A DNA stretch of 8,391 nt from an uncultured Desulfobulbus sp. (GTDB lineage: Bacteria; Desulfobacterota; Desulfobulbia; Desulfobulbales; Desulfobulbaceae). The notes beneath the pieces are model-generated. The model was not told the DNA's origin, ran no database searches, and was given only the letters and a program-made list of their open reading frames with translations. Positions 7,163 to 8,391 of the stretch are shown one piece after another. A program made the translations under genes and the position numbers. The DNA lies in assembly GCA_946539945.1 (NCBI GenBank), contig CAMNHX010000048.1, forward strand, positions 1-8,391. The letters run 5' to 3'. Each line of letters begins with the position of its first letter. The first letter of the stretch is position 1.

Positions 7163-8340
7163 CATGGACCTCGCCTGTTGAAATCCGGGAACAGGTGCGC
7201 AAACTCTGGGACAGCGGGGCCTTGCCTGCCTCTCTGGTCAGGGGTGAGTCGCTGTTCCCGAAGCAGCTTGCCTGCAAGCGCCCCAAATCAGAGGAACTGG
7301 GGACAAGGTTTGCTGAAGTCCAGTCCTGGACAGACCGCCTGAAAACGGATGCAGGACTGTATCGCCTGGTCTGGAAAGCGAGGCAAAACACGGTTGTGGG
7401 CAGGAATGCGCTTCCTTCGGAGATCTGGATTGACAGTCAGAACAAGGCGCTGGTTTTGATCGACAAGACCAGGGAGGCGGAAAAGCTCCGGCAACTGGCC
7501 GCCCTGACCAGAGAGCAGCAGCCGGGGCTTCTGCCCTGGCTGGAACGGCGTCCGCTCAAGGCTCTGGAACTGGCGAAGGACTGGCCGCTTCTCCTGGACA
7601 TGGTTGCCTGGTTGCAAGCCCATCCCCGACCGGGCTTGTATATGCGGCAGGTGGATGTGCCGGGTGTCCACAGCAAGTGGCTGGAGCGACACCGTGGCGT
7701 TCTGACTGAACTCCTTGATCTGGTCTTGCCGGAAAGCGCGGTGGATGCAAGGCAGACCGGCATCAACAACTTTTGTCGACGTTATGGCTTTCTGGAGAGA
7801 CCAACCCGGGTACGCTTCCGGGTGCTGGACCCGGCCATCCGTCTCTTGCCGGGCAAGGAGGCGCAGGATCTGACCCTGACCAGCGCGGCCTTTGCCGAAC
7901 TGAACGCGCCGGTTTCCACGGTCTTTGTCACTGAAAACGAGATCAACTTTCTCTCCTTTCCCGAATGGCCAAGAGCCTTGGTCCTCTTTGGCGCGGGCTA
8001 CGGTTTTGATTTTCTGGCTCCGGCAGCGGAGACCTGGCTGGGCAGGGTCAAAGTCTTCTACTGGGGCGACATTGATACCCACGGCTTTGCCATTCTCAAC
8101 CAGTTCCGGGCTGTTGTGCCGCAGACCCAATCCTTTCTCATGGACGAGCAGACGCTGCTTGTCCACAAGGCTCTATGGGGTCGCGAGGACAGGCAGGAGC
8201 AAGGTGAGCTGGTCCGCTTGAACGCAGAGGAAGGACGCCTGTATGATCAGCTGCGCGGGCAGTTCTGGGGCGATCATGTCCGACTGGAGCAGGAACGGAT
8301 TGCCTTTTCCCGGATTCAGGCGGCATTGCGGCAACTGTGA
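7159..8340 (+). CDS. jetD: Wadjet protein JetD, TOPRIM nuclease (DUF3322-DUF2220)
   Basis: JetD is the nuclease of Wadjet. It cuts DNA once the JetABC motor has sensed a small closed circle, and is related to the topoisomerase VI A subunit/Spo11. The product is 393 residues. The N-terminal part (about 1-190) fits the DUF3322 domain, and the C-terminal part (about 200-393) is the DUF2220 TOPRIM domain. The metal-binding TOPRIM signature is intact: a glutamate in VFVTENE (E259, with E261 nearby) and the DxD pair D304/D306 in FYWGDIDTHG. The strand VLFGAGYGF between them is also typical. Start ATG 7159 overlaps the jetC stop (ATGA), with AGGAG at 7143-7147 eleven bases upstream, so the two are translationally coupled. 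With the nuclease motif present the operon should be able to cleave, not only bind, DNA. The stop at 8338-8340 is followed by 35 bases before the next frame. Confidence 0.95.
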   Translation: MTWTSPVEIREQVRKLWDSGALPASLVRGESLFPKQLACKRPKSEELGTRFAEVQSWTDRLKTDAGLYRLVWKARQNTVVGRNALPSEIWIDSQNKALVLIDKTREAEKLRQLAALTREQQPGLLPWLERRPLKALELAKDWPLLLDMVAWLQAHPRPGLYMRQVDVPGVHSKWLERHRGVLTELLDLVLPESAVDARQTGINNFCRRYGFLERPTRVRFRVLDPAIRLLPGKEAQDLTLTSAAFAELNAPVSTVFVTENEINFLSFPEWPRALVLFGAGYGFDFLAPAAETWLGRVKVFYWGDIDTHGFAILNQFRAVVPQTQSFLMDEQTLLVHKALWGREDRQEQGELVRLNAEEGRLYDQLRGQFWGDHVRLEQERIAFSRIQAALRQL

Positions 8341-8363
8341 ACAGCACAACTTCAAAGTATCGC

Positions 8364-8368
8364 AGGAA
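8364..8368 (+). promoter_or_regulatory. Ribosome binding site for the next gene
   Basis: AGGAA lies seven bases before ATG 8376, good Shine-Dalgarno spacing. It supports a real start at 8376. No terminator hairpin stands between jetD and this site, so co-transcription with the jet operon is possible. Confidence 0.45.
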
Positions 8369-8375
8369 CACAACC

Positions 8376-8391
8376 ATGCAAGACAGCAATA
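8376..8391 (+). CDS. Start of a downstream gene (partial, cut by window end)
   Basis: ATG 8376 opens a frame reading MQDSN before the window ends. It is on the same strand, 35 bases after the jetD stop, with AGGAA at good spacing. Five residues are too few to name a product. It may be an added member of the operon or an unrelated gene. Confidence 0.4.

Larger units (their letters stand above)
1728..8340 (+). other. Type I Wadjet anti-plasmid defence operon jetABCD
   Basis: Four genes in the canonical order A-B-C-D lie on one strand with junctions of +1, -8 and -4 bases, so they are almost surely one transcript. The domain set DUF3375 / DUF4194 / SMC ATPase / DUF3322-DUF2220 defines type I Wadjet (established knowledge). 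Types II and III use different JetA, JetB and JetD families. No frameshift, internal stop or lost catalytic residue is seen in any of the four. Confidence 0.95.

Noticed and set aside
1..8391. CRISPR arrays, tRNA or rRNA genes, insertion-sequence ends
   Set aside because: No regularly spaced repeats, cloverleaf, rRNA-like stretch or transposase was found in reading through the window.

Overview
The window holds a complete type I Wadjet (JetABCD) defence operon on the + strand. Immediately upstream are a DNA cytosine-5 methyltransferase gene and a short broken copy of jetA. The jet genes are GC-rich (80 of 120 bases at 2161-2280 are G or C). Their codon use and protein style resemble a high-GC proteobacterium, possibly a Desulfovibrio-like Thermodesulfobacteriota. 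That placement is an impression from sequence style, not a database result.

Layout. 1-153: the last 50 codons of an unrecognised gene. 154-315: non-coding DNA with a good intrinsic terminator candidate at 268-303. 316-435: an in-frame fragment matching JetA residues 53-92 (101/120 bases and 32/40 residues identical, with a 36-base perfect run). 451-1629: a full-length m5C methyltransferase with all key motifs, markedly AT-rich compared with both sides (40 of 120 bases are G or C at 541-660), so probably acquired from elsewhere. 1630-1727: the leader of the jet operon. 1728-8340: jetA, jetB, jetC and jetD, tightly packed (1-base gap, 8-base overlap, 4-base overlap). From 8376 a new reading frame with a good ribosome binding site begins and runs off the window.

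How the genes work together. From established knowledge of Wadjet, JetA (kleisin-like), JetB (KITE-like) and JetC (SMC ATPase) form a condensin-like motor that extrudes DNA loops. JetD, a TOPRIM nuclease related to topoisomerase VI/Spo11, then cuts small circular DNA such as plasmids. All ATPase and nuclease signature residues are intact here, so the system looks functional.

The unusual part is the 5' side. A foreign-looking methyltransferase lies between a partial and a complete copy of the start of jetA, in the same reading frame as the partial copy. This suggests that insertion or recombination put a modification gene at the front of a Wadjet operon. Whether the methyltransferase works with Wadjet, is an orphan, or is left over from a restriction-modification system cannot be settled from this window.
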